Assembly: GCF_015182315.1 (NCBI RefSeq)
Contig: NZ_PRDL01000001.1
Location: 1 to 64,000, forward strand
Direction of reading: 5' to 3'
From: Cellvibrio polysaccharolyticus
Lineage (GTDB): Bacteria; Pseudomonadota; Gammaproteobacteria; Pseudomonadales; Cellvibrionaceae
Length of the DNA: 64,000 nucleotides
Below, in pieces: positions 22,284 to 32,040 of this stretch (positions are counted from its first letter, which is position 1; every line of letters starts with the position of its first letter). Both the position numbers and the translations under genes were made by a program. The notes below the pieces were generated by a model, which saw only the letters and a list, made by a program, of their open reading frames with translations, was not told the DNA's origin and searched no databases.

Positions 22284-25232
22284 ATGAAGCAGCCTTCAAG
22301 CTTTCGTAAGAGCCTGTTGTCTACCTGTGTTGCGGCCGTTGCTTTGAGTTCTGTAAGCACCATCGCCCTCGCGCAGGAAGAGGACTACATGGTTGAAGAG
22401 GTCGTGGTTACTGGTATTCGCGCCTCCCTCGCCAACTCAGTTAACGTAAAACGCGATGCGGCCTCCGTGGTCGATGCCATCAGTGCCGAAGATATCGGTA
22501 AACTGCCGGACACCACCATTGCCGACTCCCTGCAACGTGTTCCAGGTATCCAGATTCGTCGTAACGCCGGTGAAGGCGCCAACGTTAACGTGCGTGGCAT
22601 GCCTCAGGTAAGCACCCTGATGAACGGCGAGCAATTCCTCAGCGCCAGCTCCATAACCACGACCCAACCGGAATTCACCGACATTCCCGCCGAACTGCTG
22701 TCACGCGTGGATGTACTTAAATCTGCCCAGGCTTCTACCCTGGCTGCCGGTGTTGCCGGCACCATCGACCTGATCGCCCGTCGCCCGTTTGACCTGGATT
22801 CAGGCTGGACTTTCGCAGGTTCTGCGGAAGGTTCACAAGGTAACTACACCGACGACGATACCGGCCACAAAATCACCGGTTTCGCCGGCTTTAACAATGG
22901 CGACAACTTCGGTGCTTTGTTGAGCGTTACCAACTCCAAGGCTACTTTGGCTAACTACCGTTACGGCATGTACAGCGATGGCTGGTTCCGTGGCTATAAC
23001 GAAGATGCTGACTGGCCGGGCCGTGACGTTCCTAAAGATCTGACTGGCGACGGCGATACTAACGATGTTGTATTCGGCACCATCGACTACGGTGTGACCA
23101 ACCGCATCGCCGAACGTGAACGTCTTGGTGTATCCGGTACTGTTCAATTCCAGGTAAATGACCGTGTTGAACTGTTGGCTGATGTTTTCTACACCAAAAT
23201 GGAACAAGGCGACTTCGTTAACGGTTTGATCGCCGATAACGCCTGGTCCAAGTATGACTGGGTAAACCCGGATCAAAGCACGCTGGTAAATCGTGGCCCG
23301 GCTGCTGGCGGCAATGGTAAAGATTTCTACACCGCCTCCGTAGTTAACCTGGAAGCGCTGCGCGTTCTTGCCAAAAGCGAAACGCAAATGTCAGACCGCG
23401 AATCCATTAACCTGAACCTGCAAGCGAATATCGAAGTTAACGATAATCTGAGCGGTTCTGTGCGTTATGTTCACGGCAATGCCACCAACGAACACACCCG
23501 CAACTTTGCTGATGCGTTTATCACCAGCGGTGCGCAACACGGCCTGCAAACCAACAAAGGTGGCGTAAAAGCGCCAGTAAATCCTAATGGTTACGGCCCG
23601 GATCGCGTTGATGTAGTTGCAGATTTCTCTGGCAAACACCCAAGCTTCACCTACCCGGAAAACTTCGGTCAGGACATCAACAGCTACGGCATGGTATCCA
23701 CCTTTGCTGACCAGAACCGCGATGAAGAAGCCACCCTTGACGTACTCCGTCTCGACGGTACTTACGATTTCAATGACGGCATGAAATTTGATTTCGGTTA
23801 CCGTTTTGCCGATCGCGAAGTTGTGCGCGACCAGTTTGATTACGTAGCACCTTTCACCGTAAAAAATGCTGATGGCAATGATGTGACTGTGTACTCCAAA
23901 TGGAGAGACTCAGGCCTTGAAGGCGTAAAAGGTGGCGAAACTATTGGTCAAACCTTCAGCTTCACCGACTTGCAAAACAGAGGCCTGATCACCTCTATTA
24001 GCGACTTCGGCCCAGCTGGCGATGGCAACAGTTACTACTTCATCAATACCAATGCGATGAAAAACAACCTTGCCTTCCAGGAACAATTTTTCCCGGGAAA
24101 CATAAAAGTCAAAGATGGCCGCGAAAGCTACATTGTTGATGAGCAAACACAAACCTTCTATGCCCAGGCATCTTTCGAGGGTGACTCAGGTCTTCCTTAC
24201 CAGGCCAACGTAGGTTTACAGTACATCGAGACTGACCTTGCCATTACCAAATACAACATGGACTTCAGATACAGAATTGAAGTAGATGGCGTTCCTTACC
24301 AAACTCTGGATGGCACGCCTAATGCCATTACGGGTACCAATGTTATCCGTCGCAGCTTCAATGATTTCCTGCCGCGAGCAAACATTGCTTTTGAAACTTC
24401 TGAAAATACCAAACTGCGTCTGGCTTACACCAAAACCATGATGCAGATGGATGCCAACAACCTGGGCCGTGGTCGCGTGTTCACCACCAACTACGATTCA
24501 GACAACAATGTGTTCAAATCAGTAAGTGCTTCCGAATACGGCAACCCTTATATGAACCCATGGCGCTCTGACAACCTGGATGCCTCTTTGGAGTGGTACT
24601 TCACTGATGGCGGCATGATCACTATTGGTGCCTTCCGTGTTGACGTAGAAACCGCTATTGCTACCCGTACCACACAAATTGACACGGTACCGGATTCTGA
24701 TGGTGTTAACCGCAACCCGGATGGTGAAATTGACCTGACTGTTGTTGAAAACACCGAAGGTAACGTGATCAAAGGTTGGGAGCTGGGCTACCAGCAAAGC
24801 TTTGACTTCCTGCCAGGCTTGTGGAGTGGTTTGGGTACCACTATTAACTACACCTACACCACCGGTACCGGAAGCGACCAGGACTTCTACGGCAAAACAG
24901 CTCCAATGGCCGACAACTCGAAGAACCAGGTTAACGCCGTACTGTGGTATGAATACGACAAATGGCAAGCACGTATTGCCTACAACTACCGCAGCGAGCG
25001 TTTCATCGGTCGCCAGTGGATTGATGGCAACCCGTCTGCCTGGTGGCAAGCGCCAACTTCGTATGTTGATGCCTCTGTTAGCTACGATATCAACGACAAC
25101 GTAAGCGTATACCTGCAAGGTACCAACCTGACCAAGGAATACGAAGAAACTTACATGCAGTGGTCTGATGTTGTAGTTAACCAGAACATTTACGAAGCCC
25201 GTTACACCGTTGGTGTTCGTGCGAAGTTCTGA
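22284..25232 (+). CDS. TonB-dependent receptor 1, carbohydrate-uptake type
   Basis: The 982-residue outer-membrane receptor begins with a signal peptide cut after IALAQ (about residue 30). A plug domain follows (VVVTGIRASLANS, DIGKLPDTTIADSLQRVPGIQI, NVRGM, LKSAQASTLAAGVAGTIDL), then a 22-strand-type barrel ending in aromatic-terminal VGVRAKF. The plug motifs are those of the Xanthomonas/Caulobacter-type TonB receptors linked to sugar uptake. The ATG at 22284 has AAGGAG upstream; an in-frame start at 22179 would precede the signal peptide and is rejected. LacI-type operators upstream support a carbohydrate ligand; which one is unknown. No TonB box-like sensor extension is seen. A terminator follows. 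Confidence 0.93.
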   Translation: MKQPSSFRKSLLSTCVAAVALSSVSTIALAQEEDYMVEEVVVTGIRASLANSVNVKRDAASVVDAISAEDIGKLPDTTIADSLQRVPGIQIRRNAGEGANVNVRGMPQVSTLMNGEQFLSASSITTTQPEFTDIPAELLSRVDVLKSAQASTLAAGVAGTIDLIARRPFDLDSGWTFAGSAEGSQGNYTDDDTGHKITGFAGFNNGDNFGALLSVTNSKATLANYRYGMYSDGWFRGYNEDADWPGRDVPKDLTGDGDTNDVVFGTIDYGVTNRIAERERLGVSGTVQFQVNDRVELLADVFYTKMEQGDFVNGLIADNAWSKYDWVNPDQSTLVNRGPAAGGNGKDFYTASVVNLEALRVLAKSETQMSDRESINLNLQANIEVNDNLSGSVRYVHGNATNEHTRNFADAFITSGAQHGLQTNKGGVKAPVNPNGYGPDRVDVVADFSGKHPSFTYPENFGQDINSYGMVSTFADQNRDEEATLDVLRLDGTYDFNDGMKFDFGYRFADREVVRDQFDYVAPFTVKNADGNDVTVYSKWRDSGLEGVKGGETIGQTFSFTDLQNRGLITSISDFGPAGDGNSYYFINTNAMKNNLAFQEQFFPGNIKVKDGRESYIVDEQTQTFYAQASFEGDSGLPYQANVGLQYIETDLAITKYNMDFRYRIEVDGVPYQTLDGTPNAITGTNVIRRSFNDFLPRANIAFETSENTKLRLAYTKTMMQMDANNLGRGRVFTTNYDSDNNVFKSVSASEYGNPYMNPWRSDNLDASLEWYFTDGGMITIGAFRVDVETAIATRTTQIDTVPDSDGVNRNPDGEIDLTVVENTEGNVIKGWELGYQQSFDFLPGLWSGLGTTINYTYTTGTGSDQDFYGKTAPMADNSKNQVNAVLWYEYDKWQARIAYNYRSERFIGRQWIDGNPSAWWQAPTSYVDASVSYDINDNVSVYLQGTNLTKEYEETYMQWSDVVVNQNIYEARYTVGVRAKF

Positions 25233-25280
25233 TAGACCTCAAAATAGCCGCCATCTCTGATGGCGACTGGCTTGAAATAA

Positions 25281-25309
25281 AAAACGCCGCTTTATGCGGC
25301 GTTTTTTTA
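25281..25309 (+). terminator. Terminator of TonB receptor 1
   Basis: ACGCCGC, loop TTTAT, GCGGCGT, then a T run: a textbook rho-independent terminator 49 bases after the stop, with A residues before it that would also serve slmA on the other strand. Confidence 0.9.
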
Positions 25310-25359
25310 TGGGAATTTTTTATTACCTTCAATCACCACCACCCTGGTGGTGTTTCAAC

Positions 25360-25968
25360 TCACGAGGTGTGATCGGGTGAGTGCAAAAGCCCATCGGACA
25401 TCAACAGCCAATGCTCCGCCCAATAACCCGTCGGAGGCTGGCGGAATTCGGTGCGGACGAACTGGGTGATACGGCCGTCGATGTAGCTGACCAACAAGTT
25501 GGCCGTTGCACCTACGGTGCTGACAGGCCTTAAGCCTTCGCGCAATTCCGCTTCACGCAAAATTTGTCGGAACTGGGTTTCTACGCGTTCAAAAAACTGC
25601 ACTACTCGCACCCGCAAGCGGCCGGTTTCACCGGTGAGAACATCGCCGGTTAACAGACGGGTGATGCCAGGGTTTCGTTCGGTAAACGTCAGCAGCAAAA
25701 TAAGGATTTTTTCGCAGCGCTTCAAGGCTGTCGTTTCTTCATTAAGAATAAGGGTGATGCGGCTGAAAATAGACTCTTCGATAAATTCGATCAGCCCTTC
25801 AAACATTTTTGATTTGCTGGGGAAGTGACGATACAGCGCAGCTTCAGAGACACCGACTTTTTTTGCCAGCGCAGCGGTGGTAATGCGTTCACCCGGGCTG
25901 TCTTGCAGCATGCAGGCAAGAGATTCGAGAATTTGCTGGCGACGGGAGGTTTTTGTGGGGTTGACCAT
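25360..25968 (-). CDS. slmA: Nucleoid occlusion factor SlmA
   Basis: This 202-residue TetR-family protein matches E. coli SlmA (198) rather than a generic TetR. The helix-turn-helix ITTAALAKKVGVSEAALYRHFPSKSKMFEGLIEFIEESI (about 29-67) and TERNPGITRLLTGD are diagnostic. SlmA binds specific chromosomal sites and blocks FtsZ ring assembly over the nucleoid. Its position next to argB and algC is the Pseudomonas arrangement. It converges on TonB receptor 1. The gap to argB (134 bases) could hold its own promoter. Confidence 0.93.
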   Translation of the reverse strand: MVNPTKTSRRQQILESLACMLQDSPGERITTAALAKKVGVSEAALYRHFPSKSKMFEGLIEFIEESIFSRITLILNEETTALKRCEKILILLLTFTERNPGITRLLTGDVLTGETGRLRVRVVQFFERVETQFRQILREAELREGLRPVSTVGATANLLVSYIDGRITQFVRTEFRQPPTGYWAEHWLLMSDGLLHSPDHTS

Positions 25969-26102
25969 TAGCGATCCTGCTTTTCGGATTAACCGAAGAC
26001 TATTGCACTCTGGAAATGACCACGCGACATTAACAGAGTAGAGAGCAATTCCATAATACCGGCAATAACACGGTTATTGCCGGTCATCCTGCGACGAATA
26101 AA

Positions 26103-27008
26103 TCAAACAGGCGCTTTGTTGGTGATCAAGGTGCCCACGCCAACATCAGTAAAGGTTTCGAGCAGCACCGCATGGGCAACCCGACCATCAATAATGTGAG
26201 CGCTGGTTACGCCGCCTTTAACCGCATCCAGGGCGCAGCCGATTTTCGGCAACATGCCACCGTAAATGGTACCGTCTTCAATCAGATCGTCGACCTGTTT
26301 GGTGCTCAAACCGGTCAGTACATTGCCTTGCTTATCCTGCAGACCGGCAACATTGGTTAACAGAATCAGTTTTTCTGCACGCAATACTTCGGCAATTTTT
26401 CCGGCAACCAGGTCGGCGTTGATATTGTAGGAAGCGCCGTCGGCACCGACACCAATCGGCGCGATCACCGGAATAAAGTGGCTGTTGATCAGCATATCGA
26501 TAACCGAGGTGTTAACGCCAGACACTTCGCCTACGTGACCAATGTCGAGAATTTCCGGTGCCAGCATTTCCGGCGTTTTATGCGTTACCGTTAATTTTTT
26601 TGCACGAATCAGCTGCCCGTCTTTACCGGTTAAACCAATCGCCTGACCACCGTTACGGTTAATGAGGCTGACGATTTGTTTATTAACGGTGCCGCCCAAT
26701 ACCATTTCCACCACGTCCATGGTGGCGCTGTCGGTTACGCGCATGCCGTTGATAAATTCGGATTTGATATTCAACTTTTTCAGCAGGTCGCCGATTTGCG
26801 GGCCGCCGCCGTGAACAACTACCGGGTTCATACCCACCAGCTTCATCAAAACAATGTCACGGGCAAAACTGTTTTGCAGTTCTTCGTCGATCATGGCGTT
26901 GCCACCGAATTTGATGACGATAGTTTTGCCGGTAAAACGCTGAATGTAAGGCAAGGCTTCAGTCAGTACGTTGGCGATATTCATTGCGGAATCACGGGTA
27001 AGAGACAT
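26103..27008 (-). CDS. argB: Acetylglutamate kinase
   Basis: ArgB phosphorylates N-acetyl-glutamate, the second step of arginine synthesis. The product is 301 residues, the length of the Pseudomonas enzyme. Motifs are IVIKFGGNAM (about 31-40), VVVHGGGPQIGDLLKKLNI (about 63-81) and GMRVTD, with the C-terminal GGMLPKIGCALDAVKGGVTSAHIIDGR of the arginine-sensitive long form with an extended N-terminal helix (MSLTRDSAMNIANVLTEALPY). Arginine feedback control is therefore likely (family knowledge). It lies 17 bases downstream of algC. Confidence 0.97.
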   Translation of the reverse strand: MSLTRDSAMNIANVLTEALPYIQRFTGKTIVIKFGGNAMIDEELQNSFARDIVLMKLVGMNPVVVHGGGPQIGDLLKKLNIKSEFINGMRVTDSATMDVVEMVLGGTVNKQIVSLINRNGGQAIGLTGKDGQLIRAKKLTVTHKTPEMLAPEILDIGHVGEVSGVNTSVIDMLINSHFIPVIAPIGVGADGASYNINADLVAGKIAEVLRAEKLILLTNVAGLQDKQGNVLTGLSTKQVDDLIEDGTIYGGMLPKIGCALDAVKGGVTSAHIIDGRVAHAVLLETFTDVGVGTLITNKAPV

Positions 27009-27025
27009 ACGTCAAAATCCTGTAG

Positions 27026-29509
27026 TTAGAAATCAATAACCAGTTGCGGTGCAATTTTTTGCAGCTCGCGTTTAAATAGTGCCTGAATTTTTTCCAGTAA
27101 CGCTTCATCTTCAGCTTCAAAGCGTAGCGTTAAAGCCGGCGACGTATTCGATGCACGGATCAGTCCCCAGCCTTTGCTGAAATCCACCCGCAGCCCATCA
27201 ATGGTGGTTTGTTTGCCACCGGCAAAATCGCCCTGCGCAATCAGCCTTTCAATAAGAGCGGCTTTTTCTTCATCCGGTATGGCGATTTTAAATTCTGGCG
27301 TTGAGGGCAATATCGGAAATGCCTCAAACACATCATCAATACTTTGATCGCGCAGGGTGACGATTTCCAGCAATCGCGCCATGGCGTACATGCCGTCGTC
27401 AAAACCGTACCAGCGATCCTTGATAAAGATATGTCCGGAGTACTCCCCACCAAGGAGCGCGCCGGTTTCAATCATCTTGGCTTTCATCGGTGAGTGACCG
27501 GTTTTCCACATCACCGGGCGACCGCCGTAACTACTCACCACCTGGTTTAATTGGCGCGTGCATTTTACATCGAATAAGACATCGGCTCCCGGATGACGCG
27601 ATAAAATATCTCGCGCAAACAACATCAGCAGTTGATCCGGCCAGATGGTTTTTCCGCTGGGCGTAACGACGACCAGACGGTCACCATCGCCATCAAAGGC
27701 TACGCCGATATCCGCATTCACTTCCTGCACTTTGGCCTTCAGCGCTTTGAGGTTTTTCTCATGGCAGGGATCGGGATCGTGGTTCGGAAAGCTGCCATCC
27801 AGATCGCAAAACAAGGGCGTTACTTCGCAGCCCAATTCTTCAAACAATTGCGGTGCCACCACGCCGGTGACCGCATTGCCAGCATCCACAACGATCGAGA
27901 TTTGCCCAGCCAGTGCCACATCGGAAAAAATACGTTCGATGTAAGCCGGCACCATTTGCCGGTATTCGATACCGCCAGTGCCCTGATGGTATTGTTGCTG
28001 AATGATACGGGTGCGAATATTCATCACCGCATCATCCGCCAGGGTCACGCCCTTCACGACCATTTTAAAGCCGTTGTATTCTGCCGGGTTATGGCTCGCG
28101 GTTACCATCACCCCACTGGACGTCTCCGGCAAATGACAGGTGGCGAAATACAGTACCGGTGTTGGTACCACGCCGATGTCGATGACCTGGCAACCGCTGG
28201 CATTGATCCCTTTAATCAGGCGCTCGGTGAGTTCTTCACTGTGCAAACGTCCGTCGCGCGCAACAATAACGGCGGTTTCCTGCTGGTCAATGGCTTCGCT
28301 GCCCAGCGCCCGACCGATTTTTTCTGCCAGATTGCCATCAAGTGACTCGCCCACAACGCCGCGAATGTCATAAGAGCGAAAAATGTTGGCGGGCGGTTGA
28401 TCCACCGGAGCGACAGCTGCTTTTTTACCGACGCTTTGATGCAACCCCAGCACATCGGCATCTTCTTCAATAACCGAGATATCCAGAATATCCTGGCTGG
28501 AATAAACACCCGTGGGGGTATATTCCGCCGCCGCACTTGCCGGCTGTTCTGCCGGGTCATTTTCAGCAGGTACTGGCGTAGCTGCCGCCGCGCCGTTTTT
28601 AATCGGCAGGCGTCTTCGGCTTGCCACCAGAACCAACGCCAGCGAGAGCGCGGTGCTTAAACTGATAATCAGTATCCACAGCGCCGGCATCTCACGCACG
28701 ATACGAAATAACTGATCCGAAGGCGTGAACTTCACGCTCAGGTAGCTATCCGGAATAGGATATTCACGGCTTTCCCAATCGCCGGCAGCGCCGGAAGTCG
28801 ACAGGGTTTGCACCGGTGCCGCCGGTATTTTTTGTAACAGCCGGGTTTCTCCCAGGTTGTTATCTCCCACGCTGAATAGCTGAAATAACTCCCCGCTATC
28901 CAGGGTCACCATCAGCGTGCCCGCCACTTCCTGCCCTTCTGCTGCCGGTATCGGGGTGATGATATGCAGCCACCAATGGTTGTTGATGCGAACCAGCTCG
29001 GGGGCCGGCGCTTGTCGGCGCTCTGCCTTGCGCACAATGTCCAGCTCGGTAAAACGAACCGGGGTTTCGCTGTCCCGGTCCAGCTGCAATGTGCCTGTCG
29101 GTGTAAGGCGCACTTTTGATGCTTTATAAAAGCTGTGTTGAATGGATTGTTCCAACTGCGTCAGCTGTTGCACATCGCCATCTTGCAGGGCAGGTAATAA
29201 GGTTTCCCGTGCGGCTTCCTGCTGCAGGGTGGCGTTTAACTGTTGCAGATAGGCGGTAACCGCGCCGGTGCGATTGCGGGTTTCCTGTTCGGTCATCCGC
29301 AGCATGCGTTCGGCTTCAACATCGTTGACCAGACGGCCGTAGAGATACCAGCCAAGTGCCGCGTTCGCCAGTAACGCCACCAGCAAACCTGTCAGCAAGA
29401 ATTGCCGACGTTGTGCCTGTTGACGCTTTTGCTGTTCTTTGGCTTTGAGTGCCGAACGGGAGAGGGGTAGCTCCGATTTGGCCGTTTCCAATGTTGGTTT
29501 TTTTTTCAC
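27026..29509 (-). CDS. algC: Phosphomannomutase/phosphoglucomutase with membrane sensor-like N-terminus
   Basis: AlgC interconverts hexose 1- and 6-phosphates for polysaccharide and LPS synthesis. The 827-residue product carries the usual catalytic part from about residue 376 (IFRSYDIRG, phosphoserine motif TASHNP around Ser472, FDGDGDR, GGEYSGH). Ahead of it is a region absent from the classic 463-residue enzyme: a basic N-terminus, membrane helix (about 37-57), a periplasmic domain (about 58-274) resembling Cache-type sensors, a second helix (about 275-297) and an Ala/Pro linker. Similar long annotations exist in Pseudomonas. The start MKKKPTLET fits the basic cytoplasmic end. It is followed by argB. 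Confidence 0.92.
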   Translation of the reverse strand: MKKKPTLETAKSELPLSRSALKAKEQQKRQQAQRRQFLLTGLLVALLANAALGWYLYGRLVNDVEAERMLRMTEQETRNRTGAVTAYLQQLNATLQQEAARETLLPALQDGDVQQLTQLEQSIQHSFYKASKVRLTPTGTLQLDRDSETPVRFTELDIVRKAERRQAPAPELVRINNHWWLHIITPIPAAEGQEVAGTLMVTLDSGELFQLFSVGDNNLGETRLLQKIPAAPVQTLSTSGAAGDWESREYPIPDSYLSVKFTPSDQLFRIVREMPALWILIISLSTALSLALVLVASRRRLPIKNGAAAATPVPAENDPAEQPASAAAEYTPTGVYSSQDILDISVIEEDADVLGLHQSVGKKAAVAPVDQPPANIFRSYDIRGVVGESLDGNLAEKIGRALGSEAIDQQETAVIVARDGRLHSEELTERLIKGINASGCQVIDIGVVPTPVLYFATCHLPETSSGVMVTASHNPAEYNGFKMVVKGVTLADDAVMNIRTRIIQQQYHQGTGGIEYRQMVPAYIERIFSDVALAGQISIVVDAGNAVTGVVAPQLFEELGCEVTPLFCDLDGSFPNHDPDPCHEKNLKALKAKVQEVNADIGVAFDGDGDRLVVVTPSGKTIWPDQLLMLFARDILSRHPGADVLFDVKCTRQLNQVVSSYGGRPVMWKTGHSPMKAKMIETGALLGGEYSGHIFIKDRWYGFDDGMYAMARLLEIVTLRDQSIDDVFEAFPILPSTPEFKIAIPDEEKAALIERLIAQGDFAGGKQTTIDGLRVDFSKGWGLIRASNTSPALTLRFEAEDEALLEKIQALFKRELQKIAPQLVIDF

Positions 29510-29583
29510 GCCGTTATCCTTATGCCAAACCCGAGCCTGCCCATATCTATTCCGTCTCTACACAGCGGTGCTGACCGCGTCGA

Positions 29584-30801
29584 TCAGTTAGTACCGGAAG
29601 CCGGTAATTTTTTCGCCAATAACGCAATCAACTGCCGGGCAATGCCCGATTTGGACTGTTTATCCAGAGCAAGTTCGCCGCTCTTATCAATCACTGTGAC
29701 CGCGTTATCGTCACTGTTAAAACCGATGCCCTCTGCCACTATGTCGTTGGCAATAATCAGATCCAGATTTTTGCGTTCCAGTTTGCCGCGCGCATGCTGC
29801 AAAAGGCATTCGCTCTCTGCGGCGAAGCCCACGGTAAAAGGACGCTGCCCTTGCGGTAGCGCCGCCACCGCCGCCACTATGTCCGGGTTCTTTACCAGCC
29901 GGATGACCATCTCATCATCGGCGCCTTTCTTTATTTTCTGCTCGGCCAGTACCGCCGGACGATAATCTGCCACCGCCGCAGCGGCAATAAACAACTGGCA
30001 ATCCACTGCGTGAACCAGACTTTCACGGTACATATCGTCAGCACTGATGACCGGAATATGCTGCACCCGATCAGGCACTGGCAGCCCTGTAGGGCCACTG
30101 ATTAAAATGGTTTTGGCACCGGCATCAATGGCGGCTTGCGCCAATGCGTAACCCATTTTGCCGGAACTATGGTTACTGATATAGCGCACCGGGTCGACTG
30201 CTTCGCGGGTCGGCCCGGCGGTAATCACCACCGTTTTGCCACTCAGCGAACCTGTTTCGAACAAGCCCTCGGCAAGCCGGCAGAGCTCAACAGCTTCCAG
30301 CATTCTGCCGGGGCCAATATCACCGCAGGCCTGGCTACCGGCAGCCGGCCCGAAAATAGCGACCTGGCGCGCCTGCAATCTTGTCAGATTTTCCTGAGTT
30401 GCCGCATTACGCCACATTGCCTGATTCATCGCTGGCGCTAACGCCAGCGGTGCACTGGAGGCGAGACATACCGTGGTTAGCAGGTCATTGCCTTCACCGC
30501 TGACCAACCGCGCCATAAAATCTGCCGTCGCCGGCGCCACCAGAATGGCATCCGCCCAGCGCGCCAGCTCAATGTGCCCCATGGCGGCTTCGGCAGCCGG
30601 GTCCAGCAAATCGCTGTGCACCGGATGCCCGGACAGGGCTTGCAAGGTGAGCGGTGTAATAAACGCCTGGGCAGCCTGAGTCATCACCACCCGAACGCTG
30701 GCACCGCAATCCTGCAGACGGCGGATCAGCTCAGCGCTTTTATAGGCGGCTATACCACCGGTTACACCCAGTAAAATACGTTTATTGGCCAAACTGCTCA
30801 T
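29584..30801 (-). CDS. coaBC: Phosphopantothenoylcysteine synthase/decarboxylase
   Basis: This bifunctional coenzyme A enzyme has 405 residues (E. coli 406). The N-terminal flavin decarboxylase (CoaC) includes GGIAAYKSAELIR (about 15-27) and APAMNQAMW. The C-terminal synthetase (CoaB) begins around residue 190 with ITAGPTREAVDPVRYISNHSSGKMGYALA. Both halves look intact. In Pseudomonas dut lies between coaBC and algC; here only 74 bases separate them and no dut is present. The gene is divergent from radC. Confidence 0.96.
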   Translation of the reverse strand: MSSLANKRILLGVTGGIAAYKSAELIRRLQDCGASVRVVMTQAAQAFITPLTLQALSGHPVHSDLLDPAAEAAMGHIELARWADAILVAPATADFMARLVSGEGNDLLTTVCLASSAPLALAPAMNQAMWRNAATQENLTRLQARQVAIFGPAAGSQACGDIGPGRMLEAVELCRLAEGLFETGSLSGKTVVITAGPTREAVDPVRYISNHSSGKMGYALAQAAIDAGAKTILISGPTGLPVPDRVQHIPVISADDMYRESLVHAVDCQLFIAAAAVADYRPAVLAEQKIKKGADDEMVIRLVKNPDIVAAVAALPQGQRPFTVGFAAESECLLQHARGKLERKNLDLIIANDIVAEGIGFNSDDNAVTVIDKSGELALDKQSKSGIARQLIALLAKKLPASGTN

Positions 30802-31075
30802 GCGTTACCTGTACTCCGACCGAAGAATATCCGGAAGACATAAAGAGTCAAATCCGGCCCTGAAGGCTGCCACCCGCCAGAGGCGGCTTCGAACTTGACG
30901 GAAAGTGCCTAAGATACCATCCTTGACGCTTTGCTGGCAGGCAATGACACCTTAATCATCAGTTGCCAGCGGGGTGCATGTCGCAAAAGCGATGATGGAT
31001 CCTTATATAGAAGAAGGTGTTTGTTGCACCTTGCTCAACATCAACCAGGGATGACGTATTTTACAAGGATCAGGT

Positions 31076-31756
31076 ATGGCGATTACCGATTGGCCGGCTG
31101 CTGAACGGCCCCGCGAAAAACTCTTGCTCACCGGCGCAGAAGCCTTGTCAGATGCCGAGCTGCTGGCCATTTTTTTGCGCATTGGCTGCGCCGGAAAATC
31201 TGCCGTCGATCTCGCCCGGGATCTGCTGGTAACCTACGGCGGTCTGCGCCCGCTGCTGGAAGCCACACAGGAAGATTTCTGTCGCGGACAAGGGCTGGGC
31301 ACAGCCAAATATGCCCAGCTTCAAGCGGTACTGGAGATGGCCAAACGGCATCTGTCTGCCAGTTTGCAGGAGCGCGATTTACTCACCAGCCCGACCCTGG
31401 TCAGGCAATATCTCTCGACGCGCTTGCGCCATCAGCAGCGGGAAGTATTTGCCATCCTGTTTCTGGATAGCCAGAACCGGCTGCTGGCCTACGATGAATT
31501 ATTCTACGGCACGCTTGATGGCGCCTCGGTCTATCCCCGGGAAGTGGTGAAAGCCACCCTCGCCCACAATGCCGCCAGTCTGATTCTTGCGCACAATCAT
31601 CCTTCCGGAATGCCGGAACCCAGCGATGCGGATATTCGCCTCACCGACCGCCTGCAAAAAGCGCTGACCTTGATTGATGTGCGCATTCTCGACCATATGA
31701 TTGTGGGCAATGATGAAGTGCTGTCTTTCGCCGAGCGAGGGCTACTTCCTCCCTGA
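31076..31756 (+). CDS. radC: RadC-family JAMM-domain protein
   Basis: The 226-residue product has the N-terminal UPF0758 helix-hairpin-helix part (about 1-95) and the C-terminal JAB1/MPN domain with a complete metal site, LAHNHPSGMPEPSDAD (His173, His175, Asp186). Family knowledge: despite its name, RadC has no proven role in repair of radiation damage and the domain resembles zinc metalloproteases. It is conserved between coaBC (divergent) and rpmBG (downstream, 284 bases away with their own promoter). Confidence 0.94.
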   Translation: MAITDWPAAERPREKLLLTGAEALSDAELLAIFLRIGCAGKSAVDLARDLLVTYGGLRPLLEATQEDFCRGQGLGTAKYAQLQAVLEMAKRHLSASLQERDLLTSPTLVRQYLSTRLRHQQREVFAILFLDSQNRLLAYDELFYGTLDGASVYPREVVKATLAHNAASLILAHNHPSGMPEPSDADIRLTDRLQKALTLIDVRILDHMIVGNDEVLSFAERGLLPP

Positions 31757-31800
31757 ATCGGCTTTTTATGTAAAAATTTGGCTAAAAAATCAGCTTGTCG

Positions 31801-31829
31801 TTGCTATTGAGAGCCTCTTTTGGTATAAA
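31801..31829 (+). promoter_or_regulatory. Sigma-70 promoter of rpmBG
   Basis: TTGCTA (31801-31806), a 17-base spacer and TATAAA (31824-31829) make a good sigma-70 promoter about 210 bases before rpmB. An inverted repeat, GAGAGCC (31809-31815) and GGCTCTC (31834-31840), brackets the -10 box and could be an operator or a start-site hairpin. Confidence 0.65.
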
Positions 31830-32040
31830 ACGCGGCTCTCTGCGACCGGGTTGTTTATACCTCTTTTTAAGGGGTGGTTTTTACAACGAACAACCCTTTA
31901 CCTGTTCAGGTAACCGGCTCGCTCACAGAAAACGAATAGGCTGCACACAACAACGCTCCAGGCTGGTTGGTGGTCTGTTTCAAGGCTAACCCATCAGTTC
32001 CAGACCTGTCTGGAGAGCTGATTTTACACGAGGCAAAGCA

